NCBI GenBank assembly: GCA_016785225.1 | Contig: JAFBJZ010000847.1 | Coordinates: forward strand, 2,098,501 to 2,162,500 | Direction: 5' to 3' | Source: Psettodes erumei | Taxonomy: Eukaryota > Chordata > Actinopteri > Pleuronectiformes > Psettodidae | Length of the DNA stretch: 64,000 nucleotides | In this document: one piece after another, positions 9,181-46,790 of the stretch | How positions within the stretch are numbered: the first letter of the stretch is position 1 | Layout: the number at the start of each line of letters is the position of its first letter | Position numbers and translations under genes: made by a program | Notes under the pieces: generated by a model | What the model saw: only the letters and a program-made list of their open reading frames with translations | Told to the model about the DNA's origin: nothing | The model's database searches: none

Positions 9181-12100
9181 CTGAAAAGTAAGAAGCCGTT
9201 CATTCACAGGACCAGCTTGTTGCTGCTTGTTTGCTGATTGTGGCTTTTCAAGTGGGCGGAAGTTAACCTTTGTTTTGTCATGGCAAGTCAGACAATGCAG
9301 ACATGGATTATAAATACTTCTGACAAAAGTACATGTGTCCTGCTGAGATGGAGACATACCGCAGTTCTCCTCGTCAGAACCATCATCACAGTCCTGTGTG
9401 CCATCACACTCTGGGTTCACTTTACTGATGCATTTATTGTTTTTGCACCTATATGTGAGCTCAGTGCAGGTTGTACCAGTGCCTACAGAGAGAGAATGGG
9501 AGAACAATTCACCATCATCATGTGGTCATGGCTCCTTGCACACATGTGCAAACCTGAAGATGCATTTTTATATTTCCGTCAGGAAACATTTTTGGTCTCA
9601 CCTCTCTGACAGTCCAGCTCATCCGAACCATCCCCACAGTCGTCCCTGCCGTCACAGCGATTCTTCTCAGACACACATTTGTTATTCTTACATGTTAACT
9701 GTCCAGATTTACAACCACCTAAAAAACAAATAAAGGCATGTATGAGAAGACTGAGTGAAAGCCTTTCAGTGCTTCTGGAAAACCCATCAACCTCAAAAAG
9801 TCTTACCACAGTTCAGCTCGTCTGTGCCGTCTCCACAGTCATCTACGCTGTCACATTTCCAGAAGGCGGGCTTACACAAGCCGTTTTTACAGCTGATACT
9901 ATCTGACGTGCACTCTGAAGGAAAACAGAGTTGAAAATCATGAATTATTACATATGTACCTCATTTTGTGAGGCATGCAAAGTAATTAGAAAAAGCACAA
10001 TGTGAGCACTTACTGCAGTTTAACTCATCACTCATGTCTCCACAATCATTCCAGCCATCGCACCTGAGCTCTGATTTTATGCAACGCTGATTGCTGCACT
10101 GGAACTGCTTTGGACAAGCTGTAAATAACAGGGTGAACATGAGAACCATTTTTCTAATGTTAAGAAATAAGAAATAAAACTGAGTCACTTACGGTCTTTC
10201 ATGTCAATGGCCTCGAACACTGCATCAAAACCTCGGTCAACGTAGGAGGCGTCGGAGAAAAACACCACGCTCATCGTGTTTGTCTTGCTGGTTTCTGTTA
10301 CCGTTCCCTCGGGTTTCTCGCCGCACAATCTGAGGATGAGACACACAAGCAGTGACAAGTCTGCCCTGTTGTGTAATACATGCCCGTTTTTATATACGTA
10401 CAAGCACAGACTCACTTCTTCCCATTCAGCTCCACATAGTCCTTACGACATTCTTTACTGTTCTCTTGTCCGGGCTCGGACAACAGGAACTTTCTGAACG
10501 TCACCTTCACTGCCTTACCAGCAGAGACCTGAATGGTGGACAGAGATGAGTAAAAATGAAAGGACATGGTAGCACATGATCTTCTCAGTGGTGGCATGTC
10601 AAACATACAAAATGGCTTAGCAACATGTAGATTCAGTGCCGACATCTCACCGTGATTGACCATTGGCATGAAATTCGAGGAGGATAGTAATTTGGGAAGT
10701 TGGGAGAAGTGAAAGTGCCTTTCTCGCCTGTCAGCTGCCCACCGCATGTCGTACCTTACAGACAGAAAAAGACAAGAGTAAGTACTTTAGACAATTTGAC
10801 ATTTATGATGCAGCTTGTAACGAAGAGGCTCGAGTGAGTTCCGGTCACAGACACCAGTCCCTACCTTTACTTCCACGTTTGACTTGTGAGACAGTTGCTC
10901 TAAAACCAGGGTAGTTCTTCTTGTCATTTGTGGCCATCGTCACCAGCATGACGTTGCCAGAAGACAGAAAGGTGAGTGGTTCACTGGGTGAATAGTACCC
11001 ACACATCCTGTGGAGTACACAACAAGTATGTTATCTCTCATGTGAAGATTTTATCATGCACACATCAAAGTTCTTCCTGCAGAGGTCGGGATTACTTTCC
11101 TGGTTTGGAGAGAGGATTCACATTTTAGATTTTTTGCTGAGTTTATCCCAGATTTACACTAAAACTGTCATTTTGCGAGTGCTGTGATTCTAATATGAGG
11201 TTTAACCCTTATACTGTTATGTGCACTATACTGTACAGCTGTTACTGTACACCTTTATGCACCTTTATGCAGTGAGGGTCCATCACAGCATCTGACCAGC
11301 AGAGGGCCTTACATACAAGACAAAATCCTCTCCACCTAAATCTGAAGGCATGCACAGTGTGCTGCCGTATGTAAATAAGAGCGCAGAGAGTAGTGAAAGC
11401 GGAGAACTCACTCTTCCATAACACGACTCTCGATGGCCACCAGCGAGTCATAGATTTTGACAAAATCGTTCTTGCAGTCCTCCTCCAGATTCATCGTATC
11501 AAAGTCCAGCTTGATGACGTGGTTGGGGTCTGCTCTCAGCTGCCACCGGATGAAGGTGTTGGGGGGATAAGGGCTGTTCGGGAAGCCAGGGGACTGGATC
11601 TGCCCGATGTGATTGGTCTTCGTATGTTCTGCAAACTTGAGAAATTCTGGGACAGAAACAATGACATTTAGTAGTGTTCGCTCTGCTTATCTGAATACAA
11701 GTTTAAGTAAGTATAATTATTTACTATGCAAATGGCCAGTAGATCTAAACATGCTTATTCCACATTGATGATAATTCACAATGATATTTTGACAAAATAC
11801 AGAGAGAACAACATTTTGTACAAATTCCATATAGTTTCAGTTTTGTGCACTCCTTCTAATGCACTGCATTTCTCATAAAGATTCATTAGGGAAAAAACAA
11901 CTTGCATGCCTGAAGTAAAATTAATGCTAATGGAAAGCTGAGCACTTACTGCTGAATGATGTTGAAAGCAGGCGAGCGTCAAGTGCTGTGAGATGAAAGA
12001 AATAAGAAAAAAAGAAATTACAAAGACATGATAAGGTTGAGGATATGGACAGAACTTGACAACTGACTCTGCAAGAAAAAATGAGCAAACAATGCAGATA

Positions 12101-15100
12101 TGGACTAAATCACAGATGTCAGCACTTTGGCCTGTTTGCTTTGACTCTACCTGAAGATGTCACATCTGCGAGGGCCAGCGAGTTGCCAGGTCTGCCCAGC
12201 GTTCGCTGCTCTTTGTCTACCAGCTTGTCCAACGCAGACATGGCGCTGTCGACAGATGCCTCCTGCCCTGCGGGGATGTTGAACTCAGACAGATAGTAGG
12301 CGATGACGCTTCCTTCGCTGCAATCAACGAGACCAGGAATAAATACAAACCATAGCTATGTTAAAAGGGTCCAAACAGTGCTAATATGTGCCAGTTTTGC
12401 TAATCTTATAATAAATACTGTAAAGTGGTAAATGGTCAATGATGTCAGAGATATAATACCCAACCATTTTCTGTACATAATAGCTATAAATGCTGATACT
12501 ATAGTGCCCTTTGCCTGGGTTTCAGACGTAGTGTTGCCTGGTTGAACCTTTCATTTCAGTAACATGTGATCTTTTTTAAAATCAATTATGTCTTTGTGAT
12601 TGATGATCTTATTCCTCCACACCATGGCTCTATAATCCAACTTGTCCTTTGGAATTATACTAAAGACTGATGTAATTCCCAATAACTGAACTGAAACACT
12701 GAGGAGTAAAAGTAAATTGTGTAATTTTTTCATGAATCCCCTTCACTTAATGCCTCCATGCACTATCATCTGAACTTACAATTTTAATAACAGAAAACGT
12801 CACCAGAAATATTTGTTAAGTGTTTCATAAACAACAACTTTTAGATCTGCAGGAATCTTCTCCAATAACAGCCACTTGTTTCTTAACCTTAGCCTTCTCC
12901 AAATCTTCAGTTTGAGATTTCCTGCTAACCACTGTCTGTTTGTCATGCTAACAAGTTTGTCTGCTAACAAGCAGACAAACAGGATTGGAAACATGACTCC
13001 CCCTTGGTAGAGGTCATTAAGAATGAAGGCAGATTATAAAGGCCTTATTACTCGCTGCCTCACCTGAAAGCTTGAACTGTAGAACCGACATAGTATTTGG
13101 CCAGCGGCGGGCTTTTGGAGTAGATGGCTTTAAGCTGAAAGAGAAGCGGGAATGATGTTGCTGATGGAACAGATGTTAAAACATGGCGGTGGAGTGGAGG
13201 CCCGAGCAGCGGCCTTACCTGCGAAACCACCTGCTTGGCCAGCGCCTTGAACTCGGAGCTGTTGGAGTTCTCGTAGGCGTCTTCAAACACCTGGTTGGTG
13301 ATCCGCATGGAGCCGGTGTACATCCTCCGGACCCGCACATCTTTACGGACTACGGGATTACACAGGCAATTTCATTTGGTTTATCTAGTGTTTTGTCACT
13401 TTGTTGCAGTGTACTTGTGTTGACTGGCACACATTAAACCTCTCCTTCTAATTTTCACTCTTTTGCATTTGCAAATAAACAAATAGTGTAAAGATGCTTT
13501 GAGCTCGAACTTGTCAATGAACATCACGTGGTTTTTCAAAATCATGTATACTGATGTGTTCTTGTCTATATTAAAGAGGACAGCATTGTATGAATTTTTT
13601 TTTTTGAGCCAAGTCTTTTACTTTAACCGAAGTAGTCGGTTATTGGCCCGTTTGTTCTGTTGAGTGTTTGTCTCAAAACTCGTCAACAGACTTCAGTGAA
13701 ACGCAGAGAAATGATAAACCAGGGGCCAAGAAAAAAATGTTGAACCACTTTCTCTTCAGCTGCTCGACAATGCTGAGTGAAAACAATTTGGTAATTAAAT
13801 CAACAAATTCAGAGAATCATGGTTGTTGCTTTGTTTAAAAAAAAGGGCAAAGATTTGATTTTTAACTGAATCAAAACTAAATCACCATACAGATCAGGTA
13901 TCTTGCCAGTACTGTATATACCGTAAATGTCAAATTCATATTACTCTGCAATTGAAATGTTTTAGTCTCAGCCTTTGTTAGCTCAGTTCCTCTGTGTTGG
14001 ATACGGTTCCCTCTGACTGTACTAACAGCCACAACAGTAGCATCGCTGTGCTTCATCGTTTGTTTCGTGGTGATTGGTAGCAGCAATTATCTTTGAAGTT
14101 ACTTCAGTCTGAGCTCTTGCTGTTTCATCCATTCCTGTACACACATTAACTCTAATGGACTACAGGATGTGTGGGAGGGGGGTTACTCACAGTGGAAATG
14201 CCAGACCAGCAGTCCGGTCATAAGTGCAATAACAGCAGCAAAGATCACCACACCGATCACAGCCCCGACTTTTCCTGGACCCTTTTTCTTCTCAAGCTTT
14301 TTGTTGTCTGACGCTGGCAGGAACTGGACAGAGGTGTCCCAGTCTTTGTCCTGGAGGGCAGACAGACCATCATCAAAACATGAACACGGGTGCGCTCTGT
14401 ATCAGGTCTGCAAAGATTAATTCCAACAAGAGGATATCCCTCTGACACTGTAAAGACAAGATAGAAATGCTGTAGCTTTCTGTGTGGATAATCAACAGAA
14501 GATAAGTGACAGCAGCAGGCAGCAAGTAGGTACTTGTGTATTTTAGGAATGTTGGTCCCCCGCAGACTTTGGTTCTCAACCAGAGGAACCGTGTATGGAC
14601 CGGTACACTCTGAAATACTGACACAAATTCATTCCCAAGGAAAAGAATCGGAACTTATTTTTCATTCAGAAAGGAAAAGGGGCAATTTCAGTATCTGTTA
14701 CTGAATTCAAGCATGAGTCACAGCTCTGCAGTTGCCTTTAAGAGGTGAGACAGACAGATGGGGGAGGGGGGTGAGTACAAAGGTTTCACCATGTAAAATC
14801 CTGTCAAACCTGCTGGGAGCAAACGACTCACAGAGCTGAAGTGGAACACAACAAGTTTCTGAGCGCTCGCTGCACCGTGATCAAATTAAAGGCCCCTGAG
14901 AACCTGGACTGCATCACAGGATAATATGAAATTCATCTTAAAAAACAGGTTGTTTAAAGAAGTAAAACAAATTCCCGCCAGTTTTAAAATGGCAAGGTGA
15001 TTACTGTACAATCATCTGTGGTGCAACTTTATGACACACAACACTTCCCTGACACCTGTTTAAACCTGATACTCATTCTGAATAACAAGAATGATTTCCA

Positions 15101-16471
15101 CAGCAGGAAAATCAAAGCAAGCATCAAAATTTACGACGCTGACAGATCGGCTGTTTTGACAGAGCGGGGTTTTTACACTTGTCATATTAAAATTTTCATT
15201 TCAAAATGCTCACAGCAGAACACAAACCCTCCAATTTTCCTGTGTACGGCTCTGTGGCATTTATTAAGCAACGATTATATGCATCGTGAGTTCCCAGCCG
15301 GAGGTGTTCAAAGTTACAAGCTGCAAATTAAGTGGATTTAGGTTTTCTAAATCAAGGGCGAGAAAACGTATTGCAACACAGCATCTCTTTGCAAACAAGA
15401 TGGCGTCTTCTTGGATATAAATCATCTCTAAAATGACTGTACATACTAGAAATCTGCCATAACTTGCCAAACTGATAAATATTAGCCCGAAGTTTAAGTG
15501 TAAATACTTAGTGAGCCTTTAAGTAATGTCCATAGGTTTCAATCAATGTCAGGACACATCACGTAACCACAATTTGTTTTAAATGGCATCAAATCATCAC
15601 CAGCCTCACTGTCAGTGACCAAAACATGCTTCAGTGCTGCAACCGCTCTGCTCACTGTATTTAATCGCTGTTTACTGAGAATGTGTGGAGTAACGATGAA
15701 TGGATTTTACATGACGGGAGGACTCGGGTGAACAAGTCCCGACAAGGGCGGAGGAACACGGAGGAATTCAGTGATGGCGACACGCTCTCTCAGGATCTGG
15801 ACTGGGGACACCTGGGGACGTTCCTCCAGTATCCTCAAGTGAGATTTCCACTTTACAGTCACTACGTTGCAGATGTGGCATTCAAAATATGGATCGTTTT
15901 CAAAGCTCCAGGGGTATTTGCAGATGTTTTGTGCAGGTGGAGAATTGGGTGCCCGGAGAAAATAAGAGTTTCTTTGTTCACAGGATATCTCATGAAAACT
16001 ACACCATGGGCCAAAGGATCCAACATTTTATAAGAGGATTGTTTATGATTTCCTCATGATCTACCTCTCTTGCATGAATGAAAAATAAATCTGACACATT
16101 GCCTATTGCATTGTGCACCATTATCCATACCGATTACAGAAATTAAGAGATTAAGAGATCAGAAGAGGCATTTGCCTTCAAGAATCAACAGGTGACACTT
16201 TGGGGCTTTTATGGGGCAAACAAGTTTAAAAGCTCACAGCATTAACCTGCATGTAATCTGTACACAGCCATTTCTTGTTCACTCTGTAACATGTTTGTCT
16301 TCAGGCAAACCAGTGTGTTTGAAGAGATTTGGAAACAGTTGCATCTCATCAAGATACATGTGGAATGACAACACAGGCACGTCATGTCTGAGTGTTTGTT
16401 CTGTTTTTAGTCTGTTTGGTTGTTTTTATTCTCATCTGTGGACAGGTTCTTTCACCTGTGACACCCCCCCC

Positions 16472-16514
<43 letters not shown>

Positions 16515-16704
16515 CCCTACCGCAAATGTGCCCCATAACAAGTGTTGGCTTGGTTAAAACACAAAGTCTTAACCAAACTCTCATTAAACACACACAAGGA
16601 TCCACGTGTAGCGGGATAACACCGAGCCACCACCTGAAGTTTGTACACAAGCAGCTTCTTACCGAGTTTGGGGTGTATCTCAGTCCACTGTCCATGTAGT
16701 CCAT
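7424..16704 (-). CDS. st14: Matriptase (suppressor of tumorigenicity 14), complete
   Basis: Matriptase is a type II transmembrane serine protease of epithelia that activates zymogens such as prostasin and pro-HGF and is restrained by the Kunitz inhibitors HAI-1/HAI-2 (family knowledge). Nineteen exons join in phase: 16663-16704, 14191-14350, 13219-13349, 13064-13134, 12151-12317, 11950-11985, 11412-11646, 10865-11007, 10651-10754, 10416-10528, 10193-10329, 10014-10118, 9807-9914, 9602-9718, 9360-9482, 8997-9180, 8007-8278, 7705-7841 and 7424-7582. The sum is 2544 nt, or 847 residues plus stop; human ST14 has 855 residues and the same exon count. Domain order is cytoplasmic tail, signal-anchor (about 42-63), SEA, CUB1, CUB2, four LDLR-A, trypsin domain. 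Start: ATG at 16704, with a second ATG at 16695. Teleosts can carry st14a and st14b; I cannot say which this is. Confidence 0.97.
7848..7883. repeat. (CA)n / (TG)n microsatellite at st14 exon 18 acceptor
   Basis: About 18 dinucleotide units. On the st14 sense strand the tract is (TG)n followed directly by TTTTCAG and exon 18 at 7841, so it forms the polypyrimidine/branchpoint neighbourhood of that acceptor. Confidence 0.95.
8279..8996 (-). other. st14 intron 16, no recognisable element
   Basis: This 718-nt intron lies between two protease-domain exons. It is A/T-rich with no open frame of interest, simple repeat or transposon I can identify. It begins AG|gtagca and ends cctcag. Confidence 0.6.
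9360..10118 (-). CDS. st14: st14 exons 12-15: four LDL-receptor class A repeats
   Basis: There is one repeat per exon: 10014-10118, 9807-9914, 9602-9718 and 9360-9482. Each has six cysteines and the Ca2+-binding Asp/Glu pattern ending DCGDxSDExxC or similar: CGDMSDELNC, CGDGTDELNC, CGDGSDELDC and CDDGSDEENC. All four junctions are phase 1, the usual modular arrangement. Human matriptase also has four, required for zymogen folding and activation. Confidence 0.97.
10193..11646 (-). CDS. st14: st14 exons 7-11: two CUB domains
   Basis: CUB1 is encoded by 11412-11646 and 10865-11007: IQSPGFPNSPYPPN, DCKNDFVKIYDSL, MCGYYSPSEPLTF and NYPGFRATV. CUB2 is encoded by 10651-10754, 10416-10528 and 10193-10329: CGGQLTGEKGTFTSPNFPNY, CRKDYVELNGKKLCGE and DRGFDAVFEAID. 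The pattern of SPxFPxxYP, the DxVxIYD-type strand and the final GF-A aromatic strand defines CUB folds, which bind protein partners in the matriptase stem. Confidence 0.95.
11950..11985 (-). CDS. st14: st14 exon 6: 36-nt linker microexon
   Basis: It reads ALDARLLSTSFS in frame, with acceptor ctcacag and donor AGCA|gtaagt. Both flanking introns are phase 1, so the exon could be skipped without a frameshift, removing 12 residues between SEA and CUB1. It is needed to keep phase continuity as drawn: exon 5 ends G|, and exon 7 starts |AA. Confidence 0.82.
12151..13349 (-). CDS. st14: st14 exons 3-5: SEA domain
   Basis: Exons 13219-13349, 13064-13134 and 12151-12317. RITNQVFEDAYENSNSSEF matches the start of the matriptase stem/SEA region. 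The junction of exons 4 and 5 recreates FSEGSVIAYY. GSVIA is the SEA autocleavage site in mammalian matriptase (cut between Gly and Ser, here about residues 137/138), needed for later activation. The 13350-14190 and 12318-13063 introns contain no recognisable element. Confidence 0.93.
14191..16704 (-). CDS. st14: st14 exons 1-2: cytoplasmic tail and signal-anchor
   Basis: Exon 1 (16663-16704) codes only 14 residues, including the GLRYTPNS block matching human GLKYNSRH, and ends TCG|gtaaga. Exon 2 (14191-14350) codes a basic juxtamembrane stretch (KKLEKKKGPGK) followed by one hydrophobic helix at about residues 42-63 and WHFH. The positive charges before the helix fit N-in/C-out type II topology. 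Intron 1 (14351-16662, 2.3 kb) holds a C-run plus (CA)n at about 16463-16512 and otherwise nothing I can support. Confidence 0.93.
16463..16512. repeat. C-run plus (CA)n microsatellite
   Basis: A run of about 11 C residues is followed by about 19 CA units, lying about 150 nt downstream of st14 exon 1 in intron 1. Confidence 0.95.
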
Positions 16705-17260
16705 CAGGAGTCCGTACCTGGACTAAACTGCTGAAATGAAAACCTGAAACTTCTTCTTCTACTACTCTTTCACCCCCTGCTCTTCTTCTTTGTTTTCTTG
16801 GATGGATCCAATGGCCCTGCTGCTTCCCACAGGCTGTTTTCCGGGGTGAACCTGCAGGCCTGGTCGCCAGGAGATGATTCTGGCGTTTGTCAACGAAGTC
16901 AAGTAAACCTCTGCGCAAAAAAATTATGTATAGAGGAAAACGGATAGCAACGCAGAGAAATGTCCTGTCGTGCCCAAAAGAAGGGTCGTCTCCGGTGGAG
17001 GTTTTCACAAACGTCTGTGTGACCTGGATATGTCGCCTGCCTGTGTGACCACCACGGAGGGAAACTAACGAAACAGCAGAGGGAAAAAAATTTCCGGGAG
17101 CCTCAGGTTTCTGCGGGCGTGTCTCCTCCCCGTATACACCTGTGGAGCGACTTCCTGTTTACCTGTCACCGGTGGGAACGACTATTTTCTTTTTAGTTGT
17201 TAGAAGCAGCTGCGGGTACTCTTTTAGCCATGCGCACACTTTCAAGTTGTATCTGAATAA
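16705..17260 (-). promoter_or_regulatory. st14: st14 5' flank / probable promoter
   Basis: This is the sequence directly upstream of the st14 start codon. It contains an ETS-type site (ACTTCCTGT, 17150-17158), an E-box CACCTG (17137-17142) and a palindromic CACCGGTG (17167-17174). E-box and ETS control is common in epithelial genes, so these fit, but this is motif inspection only. No convincing TATA box was seen, and the 5'UTR start and any non-coding exon are unknown. Confidence 0.4.
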
Positions 17261-17560
17261 TAATTAAAAACTGGCCTGAAACAGATTAAATGTGGTGAAG
17301 TATTATTAAAGGTTTCATTCGGCCTATTTTTAGTATCAGTCATGTGACACTTGAGTTGTGGAACGTAACGCTGATGACTCATTTATGATGAATTTCCTCA
17401 CCGAGATTATTTTAACGTCCACGATGAGCCAGAGCCCCCACACACCCCCAAAGAGGAAATTCCCCAATTCAGTGGCAATAAAATGGATCAACTTGTAATT
17501 AGGCTATTTAAAGCTATTAGTCACTCAGCACATGCGGATTGGTACAACTAGGCGGCACTA

Positions 17561-19693
17561 TTTATTCTGTACAAAATTAATAATTTAATCATTTTTATTC
17601 CAGACACATACCAAATTATAAAATTAACTGATTCGTGATTTAACAGAAAATTAACAATTTCTGCCAACTTTTAAAAAAAATTTATCTATCTATGAAAAGA
17701 ACACACATCTCTATATGGAAGTTGTGAATTTATTGACGTGTATTATGTACCCCTGTAACCATGAATCTGTTTCCATTGGTGTCAATCTTTATTTTTTCTT
17801 TTTTAAAAATCACTAATAATGCATATTATATTAGTTCCCGGTCCCCTCCCACAATCAAGCAGGCAGTTACAAGATTGAAGCCGTTTGGGTGCATAGTGAG
17901 ACAGTCACATACAGAGATACTGTCACAGGAAGAGAGAAAAAAAAATAGAAAACAAGAAAACAAACTTAAAAATATATATCATATCATTTCATATAAGAAC
18001 AATGCACACCACAGGTAATCCTCCAGAAAAAAGCCATGATTGCAACATCAACTATACAGGCATACAAAGACAATACTAAGAGATAGAGAGATAAAAGAGG
18101 ACTCAAGGATTCACTTCACTTCTTTGTGTCATTCTCTACCTGTAAATATACACAAGTTACCGTTTTTAATTTCAGAAACCATCTCTCCAAGCTTTCTGTG
18201 TCATTCTGTGTGTCTCTGTCTGCCTGCACAGCCCTCCAGCTCCAAGTTGTCTTCAGGTGGGTTTGATCCAGGACCGGCCCATCCTGTGAGCCGAAATCCC
18301 CAAATCTGGATCGCAAGAATTAGTTTTAACTCCCACCGAAATAGCTTTGTGATCCCATTTAGTAGCTATGGCACCCCTTATTGCACCAAACTGTGGACAT
18401 TTTCACCCCCCTCCCCAAGTACCCAAATGGCCCAAAGCAGGTGGTTATTACATTTGTGCCTCTGGGCCGGCCCTGTTATCATCTGTATAAGACTGTTCTA
18501 TGCTTTATGACCAGCAAAGCTCACAGTTGCTCCTATAACATGTGAACATTATCATCCCCAATTTTTTTCAACCCTTAATTTACTGTTAATTGTCTTTTGC
18601 TTGAGATGTTGTGTACACCCCCCCCAAAAAAAAAATGTGGCAAATGTGTCCCAATGTATGTGACACTGCATTAGAATCAAAGCCACAAGGGAGCCTGTCA
18701 GATACATTGTATGGAAAAAAAATCTTCCACGATACATTCAACTATTTAACACATGTCAATAAGCATCACTTAATCTATCAGTTTATATAGTTTCCCTATT
18801 GATAAAAGGTTGTGTTTGTGTGTGTAGGCGATATGTTCTCACATTCACTTAGTAAGGGTTCAGAGGAGGTTTTGTGTGATTGTGTTTGAGCTGGGGGCCT
18901 GTGCACACCTTCAACTCCCCCCGGCTCCTTCTAACAGTGTGTCCACAAACACAACGCATGACCACTGAGCGAAGAGCCCTAAACAAACTCATGACCTCTT
19001 CCCTGGGGAAAAGAAAGGTGGAATAAAAACATCTACTCTTATATATATTTAAACTGTATATGTATAGTTTGTCTGTTATCATAACAAAGAACAGAAAGTA
19101 AATAATTCATGATTTCATTTTTTTCTCATTTGTTGTTTCACTATACAGTTTAATTGGTACAAAGAACCTTCATATACAAGCAATCTAATGAGAGGGGAAA
19201 AAAGAACAAAACAAAACACCAGCTCTTTTTGAGGAAACCCTCAGATGACACTTGCATGATGGGAAGCCAACGTGTAATGTCTGGTGTGTCTGGTTTGGTG
19301 ATGGCTATTCAAAAACATTATTTTTTTTCTTGATTTGCCTTTCACTTTTAAAAATAAAGAAAACGTCAGAAGAAATTTTATACATCTTGATCTGAGATAG
19401 CTGTACTGAAAATTACAGTGAAATCTGCAGAATCACATTTTCGGAAATGCAAAATGGCAGATACATCACTTTTTCAAAAGAAACATGATCAAAAAGACCT
19501 CTATAGTACAATAGTAGCAGTAGTAGAAGTAGTAGCATTATTTAAGGATTGTTTTTGAACAAACCAGTAAATGGAGTTTGGATGTATGCAAATAATTGTA
19601 ACAATAGCGTTGTGTGTGTTATTGGTCAGTAGTATGTTCCCCCTAGGTTGCCATCCTCTGTCAAGACTCCACTGCGCCCCCTTGAGGCTCCGG
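17561..19693 (-). other. aplp2: aplp2 3'UTR and downstream flank with poly(A) candidates
   Basis: This A/T-rich non-coding sequence follows the aplp2 stop codon (19694-19696). Minus-strand AATAAA hexamers lie at 17788-17793, 17729-17734, 17594-17599 and 17561-17566, implying a 3'UTR of about 1.9-2.1 kb if the first used is here. That length is reasonable for an APP-family mRNA. I see no other gene between this and st14. Confidence 0.5.
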
Positions 19694-45288
<25,595 letters not shown>

Positions 45289-46744
45289 CTGAAGACAAAA
45301 AAGATGAGAGAGAGAGAGAAAGGGCAGTTAGTGCAGTTGATCATTACACAGTCCATATAGGTTGGGCAGTGTTCTGCCTGACAGAATTGAGACACTGTCT
45401 GCGCCACTAACTTTTCTCATAAACACTTATGAGCCTGACACAGGAGCCTGGCAGTTTCTGGTGCAGTCCGAACACATAAAGCTGCTTCTGCTCAGGCGCT
45501 GCAAGGGGTAACTGCACAAGATGTGATGGAGCAGCATCAGTGCTGCCTGTCAACACTTGGCTGCTAAAGCAACTCAGTGCTGCAGTGCTGAGAGAGCAGA
45601 GGGGCTCAGACAGCAGACAAATTAAATGCACCTCGGGAATGTTTGGCTAGGTTGACGGTTAAACGAGTAGGGGTTTGATTGGATTCGTGGACAGGGTTGT
45701 TTTTTTGTTTTTGCTCTGATGCCCGCCGAGTGACTGAGAGGCTGCACGCGGAGTTGAAGAGGGGAGAAAAAAACTGCAGTCCGTCATGCTTCACAAACCA
45801 GGACATTCCTGATTGAGGGCAGAGCTTTGCTCCTTCAGATCTCCTGGGACTAAAATCTTTCTACAAAGGGTGGATCATTTACTCTTCAAAGTAAACACTG
45901 ATGGTTCCCCTGATCCAACCTCAACTCAGCTGTACGGACACATGTCAACATCATGTTGCACAATTTAATGAAAATTTATTATGAGATTCCACAGAAATTT
46001 GTGGTTCTCTACCAGAGTTTCCCAACTTTGTTTTACCTCCCAACCTTACGAACAAGAGAGGAAGTCTGCCCCCCACCCCCCCACCCTCCCACCCTTCCTG
46101 TCATCATTTACTGAACTCAGCAACCAGGATGCAGGAACACCCACTTGGCCCATCCTTCACCCAGCACTCTACGTAGAAAATGGAAATAAACCATCCACTA
46201 CTGTGCAATCAGCTTTCTTGTGATTTCCTTTCAAATGACTCGGCCTTGCGCAAGCATCAGTCAACTCATCAGTTCCTCACTGAGACAATAAATCACTCCC
46301 CGCTAACACTTGTCTGATACAAGGGGTGGTCACAGCATGGGTTACTCTAATGAATTAGCAAGGCAGTGTAGCTGCGGATGCCAACCTATCCAAAAACACA
46401 CACCAGGGAGCCTCCAGAGAGGAAGTGGAATGGAACACATCCCGCTTGATTGTCATAATGTTATTAGGCTGAGTAAACAGGCTTCAGCCCCAGAGAGAGA
46501 TCAGGGGATTGAGGGGAGACTATTGGACCTCAGCCTGGAGGAGACACGGACAGAGGTGTCCTCTGCAGTGCCGAGCCGTGGAGCTAGACCTGAGTCAGTG
46601 CGTTGGACAAAGCTCTTCGTCGCGTTCTGCGCAGCCTCCCGGTTACTGGGCTCTGAACAGAGCGGAGCGAGGACAAAACAAGTGCTGTGTAATCAGCAGT
46701 TAGCTATAACGCGTGATGAGCTGCAGAGCCAGCCAGGGCTGAGT

Positions 46745-46747
<3 letters not shown>

Positions 46748-46788
<41 letters not shown>
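46748..46788. repeat. (CA)n microsatellite
   Basis: About 20 CA units. It supplies the Thr-His run inside the otherwise spurious 299-codon plus-strand frame at 46310-47209. Confidence 0.95.

Positions 46789-46790
<2 letters not shown>

Noticed and set aside
15683..16033. 116-codon plus-strand frame in st14 intron 1
   Set aside because: No recognisable family, no splice signals and no codon pattern beyond what one expects by chance at this length.
16517..17008. 163-codon minus-strand frame overlapping st14 exon 1
   Set aside because: It is in a different frame from the MDYMDSGLRYTPNS start and shows no similarity to matriptase N-termini.
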